Of a DNA stretch of 59,270 nucleotides, positions 43,708 to 53,915 are shown one piece after another. A program made the position numbers and the translations under genes. Every line of letters starts with the position of its first letter. Positions within the stretch are counted from its first letter, which is position 1. This stretch comes from Pseudomonadota bacterium (GTDB taxonomy: Bacteria > Pseudomonadota > Gammaproteobacteria > UBA9339): assembly GCA_021781615.1 (NCBI GenBank), contig JAJXWM010000010.1:1-59270 (forward strand), written 5' to 3'. The notes beneath the pieces were generated by a model. It saw only the letters and a list, made by a program, of their open reading frames with translations, was not told the origin of the DNA and made no database searches.

Positions 43708-44586
43708 ATGAACTGCAAAAATACCCTGATACTACTTATTGCGCTCCTCTATAGCGGGGTATCTTATGGTACAAAAGACAATGATGATCGCATATTAACG
43801 ATTTCTCCACAACTTGCCTTGCCAATCGGCATAAAAATATGGTTTAACGAAAGTGGTGGCGAAGTTATGGGCCTAACTACTTGGAATGAAGGGGAAAATT
43901 TTGCTTCTCTAGGCATTGGACACTTCCTTTGGCATCCCTACCCTAGCAAGCAAGCATCATTTGTTAGCGGATTTCCAAGTTTATTACGTTATATGGAGTA
44001 TCGTGGTGTAAACATACCTCAATGGCTAAAAGGTAAAAATGGACTATATTGCCCATGGAGCAGTCGCAATGAATTCTTAGATGCCAAATATTCTTATAAA
44101 ATGAAGATGCTACGTGATTTTTTACAAAGCACCATTCCAATACAAGCGGAATATATGACCCGCCATCTACAAGAAATTTTACCTGACTTACTAGCAAGCA
44201 CCCCAATGCAAGATCGTTGGTTAATTCACGATAAATTTTATAGCCTAGCACGCACTCCGGCTGGAATTTATGCCCTGGTTGATTATCTTAACTTTAAAGG
44301 GGCAGGAACAGGGGTTAATTCACTACATAATTACAAACATGGCAGTGGCTTATTGCAAGTTCTCAGAGGGATGAAATTTGCACCACCACACTACTCACCA
44401 TTACAAGCTTATGTCTGGTCAGCAAAAAATGCCTTAATCAGGCGCGTAGAACGCTCCGCAAGTACTCGATATACCGAGCGCTGGTTAGCAGGATGGTTCA
44501 ATCGCCTAGACACCTATCTGGATGGCGATCCGAAAGCATTTAAGAACCGACTCAAAAATTCTACTACTTTGGCCAAAAACACTTGA
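43708..44586 (+). CDS. Secreted protein with T4-lysozyme-like motif, in the icmW/icmX position
   Basis: 292 residues with a signal peptide (LILLIALLYSGVSYG). Near the mature N-terminus, W-F-N-E48-S-G-G-E is followed by WNEGENFASLGIGHFLW. The Glu plus S-L-G-I-G-H layout resembles phage T4-type lysozymes (catalytic Glu, then T-I-G-I-G-H). A periplasmic muramidase acting on peptidoglycan is therefore a reasonable guess, and such enzymes often help secretion systems cross the cell wall. The rest is helical, with no motif I recognise. It is divergent from icmV, where Legionella has icmW and icmX; it is neither of these. Confidence 0.6.
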   Translation: MNCKNTLILLIALLYSGVSYGTKDNDDRILTISPQLALPIGIKIWFNESGGEVMGLTTWNEGENFASLGIGHFLWHPYPSKQASFVSGFPSLLRYMEYRGVNIPQWLKGKNGLYCPWSSRNEFLDAKYSYKMKMLRDFLQSTIPIQAEYMTRHLQEILPDLLASTPMQDRWLIHDKFYSLARTPAGIYALVDYLNFKGAGTGVNSLHNYKHGSGLLQVLRGMKFAPPHYSPLQAYVWSAKNALIRRVERSASTRYTERWLAGWFNRLDTYLDGDPKAFKNRLKNSTTLAKNT

Positions 44587-44625
44587 TTTTCGATAGAGTT
44601 ATTTCAAAATATTTCAAAAAGAACT

Positions 44626-46254
44626 CTAATACACGTCGCTTGTAAATATATCAATTAACCCACGCGTTGAACTATCTAACCCTGACAAATCCTTTTCACC
44701 CTGCAACATTGGCACTAACTTACTTGCCATATGCTTTCCTAACTCAACCCCCCATTGATCGAAAGAGTTAATTTGCCAGACTACTCCCTGAACAAAAACT
44801 TTATGCTCATAAAGAGCGACCAATGCTCCAAGGGTCTTTGGCTCTATTTTATTCACCAGAATAATATTGCTTGGCACATTACCAGGAACAATTTTATGCC
44901 TCACTAACTTATCTGCTTCTTCCTGAGACATTTTCTGTCCTTTTAGCTCGCGAATAATTTCTTCTTCACCGCAACCACACATTAAAGCCTGGCTTTGTGC
45001 CAAACAATTAGCATAAAGCAATAAATGGTGATCACCGATAGGATTATGACTATGTAACGGAATGATAAAATCTACAGGAACCATTTGGGTTCCTTGCATC
45101 AATAACTGATGAAAAGAGTGCTGACTATTAGTACCAACTGCACCCCACACCACTGGCGCTGTCTTATAAGTAACATTATCGCCATCTATCGCCACCCGTT
45201 TACCATTACTCTCCATTTCAAGCTGCTGCAAATATGCTGGTAGCAAATATAAATATTGATCGTAAGGAATAACCGCCAAAGTACTTGCCCCTAAAAAATT
45301 GATATTCCAAATACCAAGTAAAGCCAAAATTACTGGCATATTTTCTTTGAAGGGGGCAGTTCTAAAGTGTCGATCCATTTCATGAGCCCCACCTAAAAGC
45401 TCATAAAAATTATCCATACCAACAGCAAGAGCAATAGATATACCGATTGCTGACCACAAAGAAAAACGACCACCAACCCAATCCCAAAAGGGAAAAATAT
45501 TATCTTGGCCAATACCAAATTCAATTGCACGCTCTGGTTTGGCAGTAACACCAATAAAATGATGTAGAATAGTGTTTTTTCCGTTTGGAACTTTGCTTAG
45601 CAACCATTCTTTGGCAGCAACAGCATTGGCTAGTGTTTCTTGAGTAGTAAAAGTCTTTGATGCAATTACAAATAAGGTTGTTTCTGGATTGAGGTATTTT
45701 ATGGTTTCACTTATATGAGTAGCATCAAGATTGGAAACAAAATGCACCTTGACATTGGTAGCATAAGGTTTTAAAGCTGCTACCACCATTGCTGGACCAA
45801 GATCGGAACCACCAATCCCAATATGCACCACATCAGTAATTGCTTTACCACTATAACCATGCCATTTGCCGCCATGAACCTTATGCACAAACTCAGCCAT
45901 GTGCTCCAATTCTTTTTTTACAAGTTTTCCTTCAGGAGTTGAATCATCTTCAATATTTCTTAAAGCGGTATGTAATACTTCTCTTTTTTCGGTAACATTG
46001 ATTTTAGCACCTTTAAACATCGCTTCACGATAATCAATAAGACCGGATGCTTCAGCTAGGCCATTCAATAGCTGCATCGTCTCATGAGTAATCCGATTTT
46101 TTGAATAATCTAAGAAAAGTCCAGCTGCTTTTAGAGAAAAATCAGAAAAACGGTTGGCAGAACTCGTAAACTGGTCTTTGACCATCAAATTAGCAACCTT
46201 ATCATAATGGTTAGCTAAAGATTGCCAGGCATGAGAAATATTTAATTTATCCAT
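44626..46254 (-). CDS. pgi: Glucose-6-phosphate isomerase
   Basis: 542 residues, the bacterial long-form length. It interconverts glucose 6-phosphate and fructose 6-phosphate in the cytoplasm. SIS-type binding motifs are clear: VHIGIGGSDLGPAMVVAALK, VIASKTFTTQETLANA, FWDWVGGRFSLWSAIGIS, GTNSQHSFHQLLMQGTQ and the C-terminal region with Lys (NSFDQWGVELGK). The His of the catalytic pair is in the QHSFHQ segment. Gene order here is not functional with Dot/Icm; the gene is convergent with the lysozyme-like gene. Confidence 0.96.
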   Translation of the reverse strand: MDKLNISHAWQSLANHYDKVANLMVKDQFTSSANRFSDFSLKAAGLFLDYSKNRITHETMQLLNGLAEASGLIDYREAMFKGAKINVTEKREVLHTALRNIEDDSTPEGKLVKKELEHMAEFVHKVHGGKWHGYSGKAITDVVHIGIGGSDLGPAMVVAALKPYATNVKVHFVSNLDATHISETIKYLNPETTLFVIASKTFTTQETLANAVAAKEWLLSKVPNGKNTILHHFIGVTAKPERAIEFGIGQDNIFPFWDWVGGRFSLWSAIGISIALAVGMDNFYELLGGAHEMDRHFRTAPFKENMPVILALLGIWNINFLGASTLAVIPYDQYLYLLPAYLQQLEMESNGKRVAIDGDNVTYKTAPVVWGAVGTNSQHSFHQLLMQGTQMVPVDFIIPLHSHNPIGDHHLLLYANCLAQSQALMCGCGEEEIIRELKGQKMSQEEADKLVRHKIVPGNVPSNIILVNKIEPKTLGALVALYEHKVFVQGVVWQINSFDQWGVELGKHMASKLVPMLQGEKDLSGLDSSTRGLIDIFTSDVY

Positions 46255-46354
46255 AAAATTATCACTCCTAATCTAAATTTGAACTTAATTAGGCGATAAT
46301 TTTATGCTGGCGGCATCGCTTTATCAAGCATAAAAATTAATTTTATCAATTTTC

Positions 46355-46440
46355 TGACTTCGCCCGGGGGATAAGCTCTGCTTCTCCCCCAAGGTCAATC
46401 CTCCATCGCTTTGTCCTCGCAGCAAGCTGCGAGGAAATTT
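46355..46440. repeat. Dispersed two-hairpin repeat, copy 3
   Basis: Shares CGCCCGGGGG...AATCCTCCATCGCTTTGTCC with the copies at 6009 and 12343. The second hairpin is here CCTCGCAGC-AA-GCTGCGAGG. The conserved spacing and changed but still pairing stems suggest that structure is kept. Confidence 0.7.
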
Positions 46441-46443
46441 AGA

Positions 46444-47016
46444 TTATATTTCATTAGTCGGCGATCTAGCGGACAAGTCGGAAGACATAGCAGCAACCAA
46501 TTTTTTAGGAAATTTATCAAAAAGATGCTCTTGACGATCATTAATTGCATTAAAAAATATTTTCTTTTGATCCCTACTACCATGCTCAACTATAATACTC
46601 CCAAGTTGGATGATTTGCTGTAAATGCTGTTCTGAAAGTTTATCTTGAGAAATAGTAATCAATTGAATCACATCTACCAAAGCACTTGACGCTTTTTGAC
46701 CGACATGAACCAGCCGGTTATTTTCAACGCTAATTTTAGAAAGCTGCTTTTTAAAATCTTGAAAAAACTCTCTGGTACCATGATACGAATTACTGGTTTT
46801 TTTCTCTTTACCAGCCTCTTTAAGTTGCTTTTCTAGTTCATCAACGATTTTCAAACCAATCTGATACAACTTTGCTTCATCTGCTGCTTTAATATTTTGT
46901 CTTTTTATACCGAGCTCTTCTATTTTGGCAGAGCAACGAGCTGCCGGCAAAGCTTTGCGTAAAATTAGCTTATAATTACTAATTGCCTTTAAAATCTCAC
47001 CATATGAGTTAATCAT
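46444..47016 (-). CDS. Helical protein of unknown function
   Basis: 190 residues, no recognised family, no signal peptide or membrane helix. It is Lys/Glu-rich and predicted almost all helical, with a possible coiled coil at about 45-75 (LYQIGLKIVDELEKQLKEAG) and the C-terminus DLSARSPTNEI. It sits alone between pgi and murA, a region otherwise filled with housekeeping genes. A secreted effector is possible but there is no direct sign of it. Confidence 0.55.
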   Translation of the reverse strand: MINSYGEILKAISNYKLILRKALPAARCSAKIEELGIKRQNIKAADEAKLYQIGLKIVDELEKQLKEAGKEKKTSNSYHGTREFFQDFKKQLSKISVENNRLVHVGQKASSALVDVIQLITISQDKLSEQHLQQIIQLGSIIVEHGSRDQKKIFFNAINDRQEHLFDKFPKKLVAAMSSDLSARSPTNEI

Positions 47017-47159
47017 AAAAATTTACTTCCAAAAAACTTAAACCGGTTATAGAGGAATAATTAATTCATCTTTTGGTTAAAGTATAGCAAGAAAACATTA
47101 AGGAACTATTAAATGCCCAAAAAACCTTATAGAAGGCAGTAAGTATTTACTTTTCTTCC

Positions 47160-48458
<1,299 letters not shown>

Positions 48459-48479
48459 TCATTAAAAAAAATCAAGTAA

Positions 48480-48779
48480 TTATCGCAAAATAGGTAAAAG
48501 CTCTTTCACTCCCACTGCCTCAATAAGAGCGAAAAGTTGTGCCGGCACATTAATAAATGAAATGTCCTTCTGAACACTTTTAGAAAAACTAACCAAAGCT
48601 ATAAGAAAAGCCACGCCTGTATTGTCACTAAAAGTAACCCGGGACAAATCAAAAGTAATTCCTTTATTTTCTAAAATCAACTTGCGATTGCTTTTGCTTA
48701 ACTTAGGCACAGTAGCAAACCCAAGCTCACCACTTATAGATACAACAATTTTATTATCTTGAGAAATCGTCATGATCAA
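48480..48779 (-). CDS. mlaB: STAS-domain protein MlaB
   Basis: 99 residues with a single STAS domain (ITFDLSRVTFSDNTGVAFLI, with Ser/Asp in the conserved loop). MlaB binds the ATPase MlaF and is needed for activity of the MlaFEDB phospholipid transporter in the inner membrane. It lies four bases after mlaC, the last gene of the operon. Confidence 0.85.
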   Translation of the reverse strand: MIMTISQDNKIVVSISGELGFATVPKLSKSNRKLILENKGITFDLSRVTFSDNTGVAFLIALVSFSKSVQKDISFINVPAQLFALIEAVGVKELLPILR

Positions 48780-48782
48780 CCA

Positions 48783-49397
48783 CTATTTACCACGATTATA
48801 TTTTTGTAATTGCTGCAACAAACCATCTAAACCACTTTGGCGCAAAATACCGGCAAATTGAGCATTATAATTTTTGACAATACTTACTCCATCAACACTA
48901 AAATCATAAATCAACCATTGACCACCTTGTTTTAATAAACCATATTGCAACTGGATAGGCGGGCCATTTTTTAATAATAAATCACTACTGATTCTAACCT
49001 TATCACCGGTTACCCCTCCGCGAAGAGGATAAAATTTCATCTGCTCCCCGTCGTAAGACTCAAGTGCTGAAGAATAAGTACGAACTATATAGCGAGTAAA
49101 CTCTTTCACAAACTGTTGCTGCGTAGAGCTCCCAGCCTTTTGCCAATAATCACGCCCAACCACCGCCCGCGCCATACTATTTAAATCAAAATGCGGAACT
49201 ACATAGGTGTTAACTAACGAATTAATTAACCGGTCATTATTTTTTAAGTGTCCAATATTTTTATTTAACTCACGCAATACCTGATTGGTTATATTTTTTA
49301 CCATTACCATCGGTTCAGGATCATCAGCAGCAAAAGAAGCAAGGCTAATTAATAAGCAAAAAAGCATAACCAAATATTTTTTAAATTTCATAATCAT
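48783..49397 (-). CDS. mlaC: Periplasmic phospholipid-binding protein MlaC
   Basis: 204 residues with a signal peptide (YLVMLFCLLISLASFA). Tol_Ttg2/MlaC fold: VVPHFDLNSMARAVVGRDYW, QQFVKEFTRYIVRTYSSALE and GGQWLIYDFSVDGVSIVKNY. It shuttles phospholipids across the periplasm between MlaA and MlaFEDB. Confidence 0.93.
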   Translation of the reverse strand: MIMKFKKYLVMLFCLLISLASFAADDPEPMVMVKNITNQVLRELNKNIGHLKNNDRLINSLVNTYVVPHFDLNSMARAVVGRDYWQKAGSSTQQQFVKEFTRYIVRTYSSALESYDGEQMKFYPLRGGVTGDKVRISSDLLLKNGPPIQLQYGLLKQGGQWLIYDFSVDGVSIVKNYNAQFAGILRQSGLDGLLQQLQKYNRGK

Positions 49398-49415
49398 CCC
49401 CCAAAATAGATACCA

Positions 49416-49892
49416 CTATTTTTTCTTACTATCATCACCGCCCAACTTATAAATTAATTGCCCAATTAAGTTTTCTAAAATTATGGCCGGCTGAGTATCA
49501 GTAATTAAGTCACCCTCTTTAAGATTGGTCTCATTATAGCCAGGTATTAATTCAATATAGTTAGCACCAATAATCCCTGCCGTCAAAATTTTAGCAGTGG
49601 TATCGGTTGGCAACTGGTTTTGCCTTTTATCAATGCGCATACCTACTCTTGCTTTAAATGTATGGCTATCAACAGATATACCATCAACCTCACCAACACG
49701 CACACCAGCAACAGTAACTGGCGCCCGTACTTTTAGATCACCGATATTGTCAAATATCGCACTAACCTGAAAAGAACCACGGCTAGAATACATGTTTAAA
49801 CCGCTTACTTTAAACGCTAGTACAAACATCGCTACTATCCCAGCTAACATAAATAAGCCCACGAATAGCTCTATTATTCTCTTATTTAACAT
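49416..49892 (-). CDS. mlaD: MCE-domain protein MlaD
   Basis: 158 residues from ATG 49892, which overlaps the mlaE stop (TAATG); a TTG two codons earlier is less likely. One transmembrane helix (LFVGLFMLAGIVAMFVLAF) precedes the MCE domain (SAIFDNIGDLKVRAPVTVAG, TAGIIGANYIELIPG). MlaD forms a hexameric lipid-binding ring on MlaE. Confidence 0.93.
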   Translation of the reverse strand: MLNKRIIELFVGLFMLAGIVAMFVLAFKVSGLNMYSSRGSFQVSAIFDNIGDLKVRAPVTVAGVRVGEVDGISVDSHTFKARVGMRIDKRQNQLPTDTTAKILTAGIIGANYIELIPGYNETNLKEGDLITDTQPAIILENLIGQLIYKLGGDDSKKK

Positions 49893-50674
49893 TACCAACC
49901 CCCCAACATAAACGATGTCAAAATAAAATCGAGTCCCAAAACCGCAAGTGACCCATAAACCACGGTTTTAGTAGTAGCACGCCCAATACCAGCAGCAGTT
50001 GGCTCAGTATAATAGCCCTGATACACTGCGATCCAAGTCGTTACCATACCAAAAACTAACCCCTTAATAATACCATTAACAACGTCAGCACGAAATTTTA
50101 CTGCGGCTTGCATATTAGACCAAAATTGACCAGCATCGACCCCTAACCATTCCACCCCCACTAAATAACTACCAAAAACCGCCACCATACAAAAAATAGC
50201 AATCAAAATTGGCATAGATATAACCCCAGCCCAAAAACGAGGGGCGATTACCCGCCAAAGCGGATCAACCGCCATCATTTCCATACTGGCTAACTGCTCA
50301 GTAGTTTGCATTATACCAATCTCAGCGGTAAGCGCTGAACCCGCACGTCCAGCAAACAATAAACCACCAATCACCGGACCAAGCTCTCGCACTACACTAA
50401 GAGCCACTAACTGACCTAGTTGCTCCACCGCCCCAAAACGCTCTAAAATGTTGTAACCTTGCAAGGCTAGTACCATCCCAATAAACAGACTGGATAATAC
50501 TATAATAACCAAAGATAATACCCCAACAGAATAAACTTGCTCTACAACCAAAGGAAACAACCTTATAACTCGGGGACGACGTACAACTGCCCGTAATAAA
50601 AATATCCCAGACTTTCCCGCCCGCTCACAAAATAGAAGCCCGCTTCGCCCTAAACTTTCAATCCAATCAATCAC
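49892..50674 (-). CDS. mlaE: ABC transporter permease MlaE
   Basis: 260 residues, about five membrane helices. MlaE family segments: QVYSVGVLSLVIIVLSSLF, GMVLALQGYNILERFGAVE, RELGPVIGGLLFAGRAGSAL, AEIGIMQTTEQLASMEMMAV and the C-terminal GRATTKTVVYGS. Start codon overlaps the mlaF stop codon (ATGA), giving tight coupling. Confidence 0.95.
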   Translation of the reverse strand: MIDWIESLGRSGLLFCERAGKSGIFLLRAVVRRPRVIRLFPLVVEQVYSVGVLSLVIIVLSSLFIGMVLALQGYNILERFGAVEQLGQLVALSVVRELGPVIGGLLFAGRAGSALTAEIGIMQTTEQLASMEMMAVDPLWRVIAPRFWAGVISMPILIAIFCMVAVFGSYLVGVEWLGVDAGQFWSNMQAAVKFRADVVNGIIKGLVFGMVTTWIAVYQGYYTEPTAAGIGRATTKTVVYGSLAVLGLDFILTSFMLGGW

Positions 50675-51465
50675 AGTCTTAAATCCTCCCGATAACTTTT
50701 TGCCGGATAATGAAAGGGTACTGGCCCATCAGCATAACCATGAATAAATTGATCAACAAAAGGCAATTTCTCAGCTGCTACTTGCTTTGCTGTACCTTCA
50801 CCAATAATACGACCATCAGCAATCACATAAGCATAATCGGCTATACTCAATGTCTCCGCAACATCATGCGAAACAATAACTGAGGTCAAACCTAGAATAT
50901 TATTCAGATATTTAATTAATTTTACCAAGACACCCATCGTAATCGGGTCTTGACCCGTAAATGGCTCATCATACATCATTAATTGGGGATTAAAAACTAA
51001 AGCTCGCGCCAAAGCTACACGACGTGCCATACCTCCAGAAAGTTCATTTGGCATTAAATCTCTAGCACCACGTAAACCAACTGCTTCAAGCTGCATCAAT
51101 ACTACGTTACGAATTATATCTTCTGGTAATTTAGTGTGCTCACGTAGTGGAAATGCCACGTTTTCAAAAACACTAAGACTAGTAAATAATGCTCCACTCT
51201 GAAAAAGCATGCCCATCGAATTCCTCATTTTATACAGCTCAGCGCGCTTAAGACTATGAATATCCACCCCATTAACCAAAACCTTACCACCATTCGGATA
51301 AAGCTGAGCACTAATCAAACGCAAAAGCGTAGTCTTACCAGAGCCACTTGGGCCCATAATAGCAATTATTTTACCTCGGGGAATACACAAACTTACGTCC
51401 TTAAAAATCCAACGATCACCACGCGCAAAACACAAATTACGTATCTCAACAAAATTATCCGACAT
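50671..51465 (-). CDS. mlaF: ABC transporter ATPase MlaF
   Basis: 264 residues. Walker A MGPSGSGKTTLLRLISA, Q-loop GMLFQSGALFTSLSVFENVA, signature NELSGGMARRVALARAL, Walker B LMMYDEPFTGQDPI and switch His VIVSHDVAET are all intact. It powers lipid transport by MlaE. It is the first gene of mlaFEDCB, divergent from kdsD with 100 bases between the start codons. Confidence 0.96.
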   Translation of the reverse strand: MSDNFVEIRNLCFARGDRWIFKDVSLCIPRGKIIAIMGPSGSGKTTLLRLISAQLYPNGGKVLVNGVDIHSLKRAELYKMRNSMGMLFQSGALFTSLSVFENVAFPLREHTKLPEDIIRNVVLMQLEAVGLRGARDLMPNELSGGMARRVALARALVFNPQLMMYDEPFTGQDPITMGVLVKLIKYLNNILGLTSVIVSHDVAETLSIADYAYVIADGRIIGEGTAKQVAAEKLPFVDQFIHGYADGPVPFHYPAKSYREDLRL

Positions 51466-51565
51466 TAAACTCTACTCCAATAAAAACTTAAATATGCTAT
51501 AAAGAATATTTTGGTTATAATACAGAAAATTTTTGATAATTTCACAAAAAATTGCAGGTTAAATT

Positions 51566-52540
51566 ATGATTGATACCAAAAGAATTCAACTACTAGCACA
51601 ATCGGTTCTAGAAACCGAGGCAGAAGCAATTTTAAAGCTCCGCCCAAAGATCAATGAATCTTTTGTTGAAGCTTGCCAGCTCCTCCTTGCCTGTAAAGGA
51701 AGAATTATTGTAACCGGCATTGGTAAATCTGGGCATATTGCCAACAAAATTGCCGCAACATTAGCCAGTACTGGCAGTCCAGCGTTTTTTTTGCACCCTA
51801 GTGAAGCAAGCCACGGAGATATTGGGGTAATAACCAAAAAAGATGTGGTAATTGCCCTCTCAAACTCCGGAAACACCGAAGAGATCGTTGCCATTTTACC
51901 AATAATTAAATTACTTGGCGTACCGCTAATTAGCATTACCGGCAACCCCAATTCTACTCTTGCTAAAATGGCCAACATTAACCTCGACGCCAGCGTCACC
52001 AAGGAAGCTTGCCCTTTAGGTTTAGCGCCAACTTCCAGCACTACCGCAGCTTTAGCTCTAGGAGATGCCTTAGCCGTAGTACTAATTGAGATGCGTGGTT
52101 TTACCCCCGAGGATTTTGCCCTTTCGCACCCCGGAGGAACTCTAGGTAAGAGACTTTTATTAAGGGTCGACAGTCTCATACGTACTGGCGACGCCATCCC
52201 CATAGTAAAAAAAGATACCCCACTCTCCGAAGCTTTAATTGAAATAACCAACAAACGGATGGGAATGACATGTGTTATCAACGATGAAGGAGCGCTTACA
52301 GGAATTTTTACCGATGGCGATTTGCGACGAGTAATAGATAAAGGTTTAGATATCCATAACACTAAAATCTCAGAGATTATGACCACCAGCTGCAAAACCA
52401 TCTCTCTTGGGATATTAGCAGTTGAAGCAGTACAAATCATGGAACAATATCAAATCACTACCTTAGTAGTAACTGACAAAAATAACTCGCCCATCGGGGT
52501 AGTCCATATGCATGACTTATTAAAATCCGGCTTAATATAA
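51566..52540 (+). CDS. kdsD: Arabinose-5-phosphate isomerase KdsD
   Basis: 324 residues, the usual length. It converts ribulose 5-phosphate to arabinose 5-phosphate for Kdo synthesis. SIS domain: VTGIGKSGHIANKIAATLAS, LHPSEASHGDIGVI, ALSNSGNTEEI and GDALAVVL. Then LSHPGGTLGKRLLLRV leads into a pair of CBS domains (about 205-324; MGMTCVINDEGALTGIFTDG and TTLVVTDKNNSPIGVVHMHD). It starts the kdsD-kdsC-lptC operon. Confidence 0.95.
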   Translation: MIDTKRIQLLAQSVLETEAEAILKLRPKINESFVEACQLLLACKGRIIVTGIGKSGHIANKIAATLASTGSPAFFLHPSEASHGDIGVITKKDVVIALSNSGNTEEIVAILPIIKLLGVPLISITGNPNSTLAKMANINLDASVTKEACPLGLAPTSSTTAALALGDALAVVLIEMRGFTPEDFALSHPGGTLGKRLLLRVDSLIRTGDAIPIVKKDTPLSEALIEITNKRMGMTCVINDEGALTGIFTDGDLRRVIDKGLDIHNTKISEIMTTSCKTISLGILAVEAVQIMEQYQITTLVVTDKNNSPIGVVHMHDLLKSGLI

Positions 52541-52544
52541 CAAC

Positions 52545-53033
52545 ATGAAAGCACATAAAAAATTAAAAAGCATTAAAATAAAATTATTTATCCTTGATGT
52601 TGATGGCGTATTAACCGATGGCAAACTATATTTTGCTGATAATGGAATGGAAATTAAAAGCTTCAATATAAAAGATGGTTTGGGCTTAAAGCTCTTATTA
52701 AAACAAGGAATAGAAATCGCAGTTATCTCTGGACGTAAATCGCCGGCCGTCCAAAAGCGTATGGATGAACTGGGAATAAAACATGTCTATCTAGGTAAAA
52801 ATGACAAAATAAAAATATTTAACTACCTCAAAAAAAAGCTCCGTCTAAAAAATGAAAACATTGCCGCCATCGGTGATGATCTTCCTGATCTACCAATAAT
52901 GCAACAGGTAGGTTTTAGTATTGCCGTAAAAGATGCCGTGGCAAAAGTTCGCACGCTCGCTGATTATGTAACTAAAGCCAAAGGTGGGCAAGGAGCGGTT
53001 AGAGAAGCGTGTGAATTACTTATTACTATATGA
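52545..53033 (+). CDS. kdsC: Kdo-8-phosphate phosphatase KdsC
   Basis: 162 residues, HAD type C0. Catalytic Asp pair in LFILDVDGVLTDGKLYF, Thr/Ser motif VISGRKSPAV, Lys region YLGKNDKIKIF and metal Asp in AAIGDDLPDLPIM. It releases Kdo for lipopolysaccharide. Four bases after kdsD; its stop codon overlaps the lptC start. Confidence 0.95.
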   Translation: MKAHKKLKSIKIKLFILDVDGVLTDGKLYFADNGMEIKSFNIKDGLGLKLLLKQGIEIAVISGRKSPAVQKRMDELGIKHVYLGKNDKIKIFNYLKKKLRLKNENIAAIGDDLPDLPIMQQVGFSIAVKDAVAKVRTLADYVTKAKGGQGAVREACELLITI

Positions 53034-53596
53034 AAATAAAGAATACATTATTCACTGTGGTTTTACTGATCGTCTTCAGCGGCTCAAGCATCCTTGCTCT
53101 AATCGCCGCAAAAAAAGTCACCAAAGTCCAATATTCGCAATCTACTAACATACCAGATTTTTTTATAATTAACTCTACACATACAAAATTCAACAGTAGT
53201 GGTAAAATTCAAAACCAAATTAAAGCTGGAAAAATCACTCATCTTCCTACAAATAATATTTATCTTTTCGAAAAACCAGATATGCTTATGAATACTCCCG
53301 GAGAACAACCGTGGCGCGTTACTGCCGACAAAGGCAAAAGTGAAAAAGGAAAATCTATAGTCTATCTTTGGGATAATGTAAAAATCGTTCGTGCTGCCAG
53401 CCCCAAAAATTCTGACTTTGACATCACCACCACTGCCCTCACTATCTATCCAGAAAAAAGATTTGCCGAAACTGACCAACCGGTAACTATTATCCAAAGT
53501 GGTAATATAACTAAAGCAGTGGGCGCTAAAGCCGATCTAAAAACCGGGATTATTAAACTGATATCGAATATTAATAGTTGGTTACGAATAAAATAG
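53030..53596 (+). CDS. lptC: Lipopolysaccharide transport protein LptC
   Basis: 188 residues with one N-terminal membrane helix (LFTVVLLIVFSGSSILALIA) and a periplasmic beta-jellyroll pattern (STHTKFNSSGKIQNQIKAGK, WRVTADKGKSEKGKSIVYLW, LTIYPEKRFAETDQPVTI) of the LptC family. It hands lipopolysaccharide from LptBFG to LptA. ATGA overlap with kdsC. The usual lptA and lptB do not follow; repeats and IS debris do. Confidence 0.9.
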   Translation: MKIKNTLFTVVLLIVFSGSSILALIAAKKVTKVQYSQSTNIPDFFIINSTHTKFNSSGKIQNQIKAGKITHLPTNNIYLFEKPDMLMNTPGEQPWRVTADKGKSEKGKSIVYLWDNVKIVRAASPKNSDFDITTTALTIYPEKRFAETDQPVTIIQSGNITKAVGAKADLKTGIIKLISNINSWLRIK

Positions 53597-53616
53597 ATTT
53601 TTATTGCTTTGTAATT

Positions 53617-53664
53617 CAGCATAATTTTGCGTAGTAAAAAACGCTACTCAAAAATTATGTCAAA
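53617..53664 (+). terminator. Imperfect hairpin after lptC
   Basis: CATAATTTTGCGTAG and CGCTACTCAAAAATTATG pair imperfectly around AAAAAA, about 20 bases after the lptC stop codon. It resembles the palindromes at 28830 and 34178 (all begin with CAGCAT), so it belongs to a small palindrome family and may end the kds-lptC transcript. Confidence 0.4.
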
Positions 53665-53791
53665 TCTAAAGGCTAAGCTAAGTAGAGCGTAAGCCGGAAT
53701 CACTGCCATTAAGTTAAGGAATAACTGCTTGAATTTTCATAGATTTTATTAAGCAGTAGGTTTAAACTCAAAGTCCCTAAATTGACATTAA

Positions 53792-53901
53792 GGGGCTGTT
53801 GAAACCCGCCTATTTCGTCATTCCCGCGAAAGCGGGAATCTAATAAAAACAATAAGCTACATTTGTTGTTTTTATAAAAATTTTCAGATTTCAACAGGCC
53901 C
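53792..53901. mobile_element. Miniature inverted-repeat element, full copy with ATTAA target duplication
   Basis: 110 bases bounded by GGGGCTGTTGAAAC and TTTCAACAGGCCC, with the palindrome ATTCCCGCGAAAGCGGGAAT inside. The 5-base repeat ATTAA flanks both ends (53787-53791 and 53902-53906). It is in the opposite orientation to the copy at 27853 and lies directly before the IS4-type remnant. Confidence 0.8.
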
Positions 53902-53915
53902 ATTAAGGAGCATCA

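Noticed and set aside
43708..44586. Possible icmW or icmX by position
   Set aside because: The size and sequence fit neither; it has a signal peptide and a lysozyme-like motif, whereas IcmW is a small acidic cytoplasmic protein.
51586..52440. Minus-strand frame of 284 codons
   Set aside because: It is fully antisense to kdsD, which has all family motifs.
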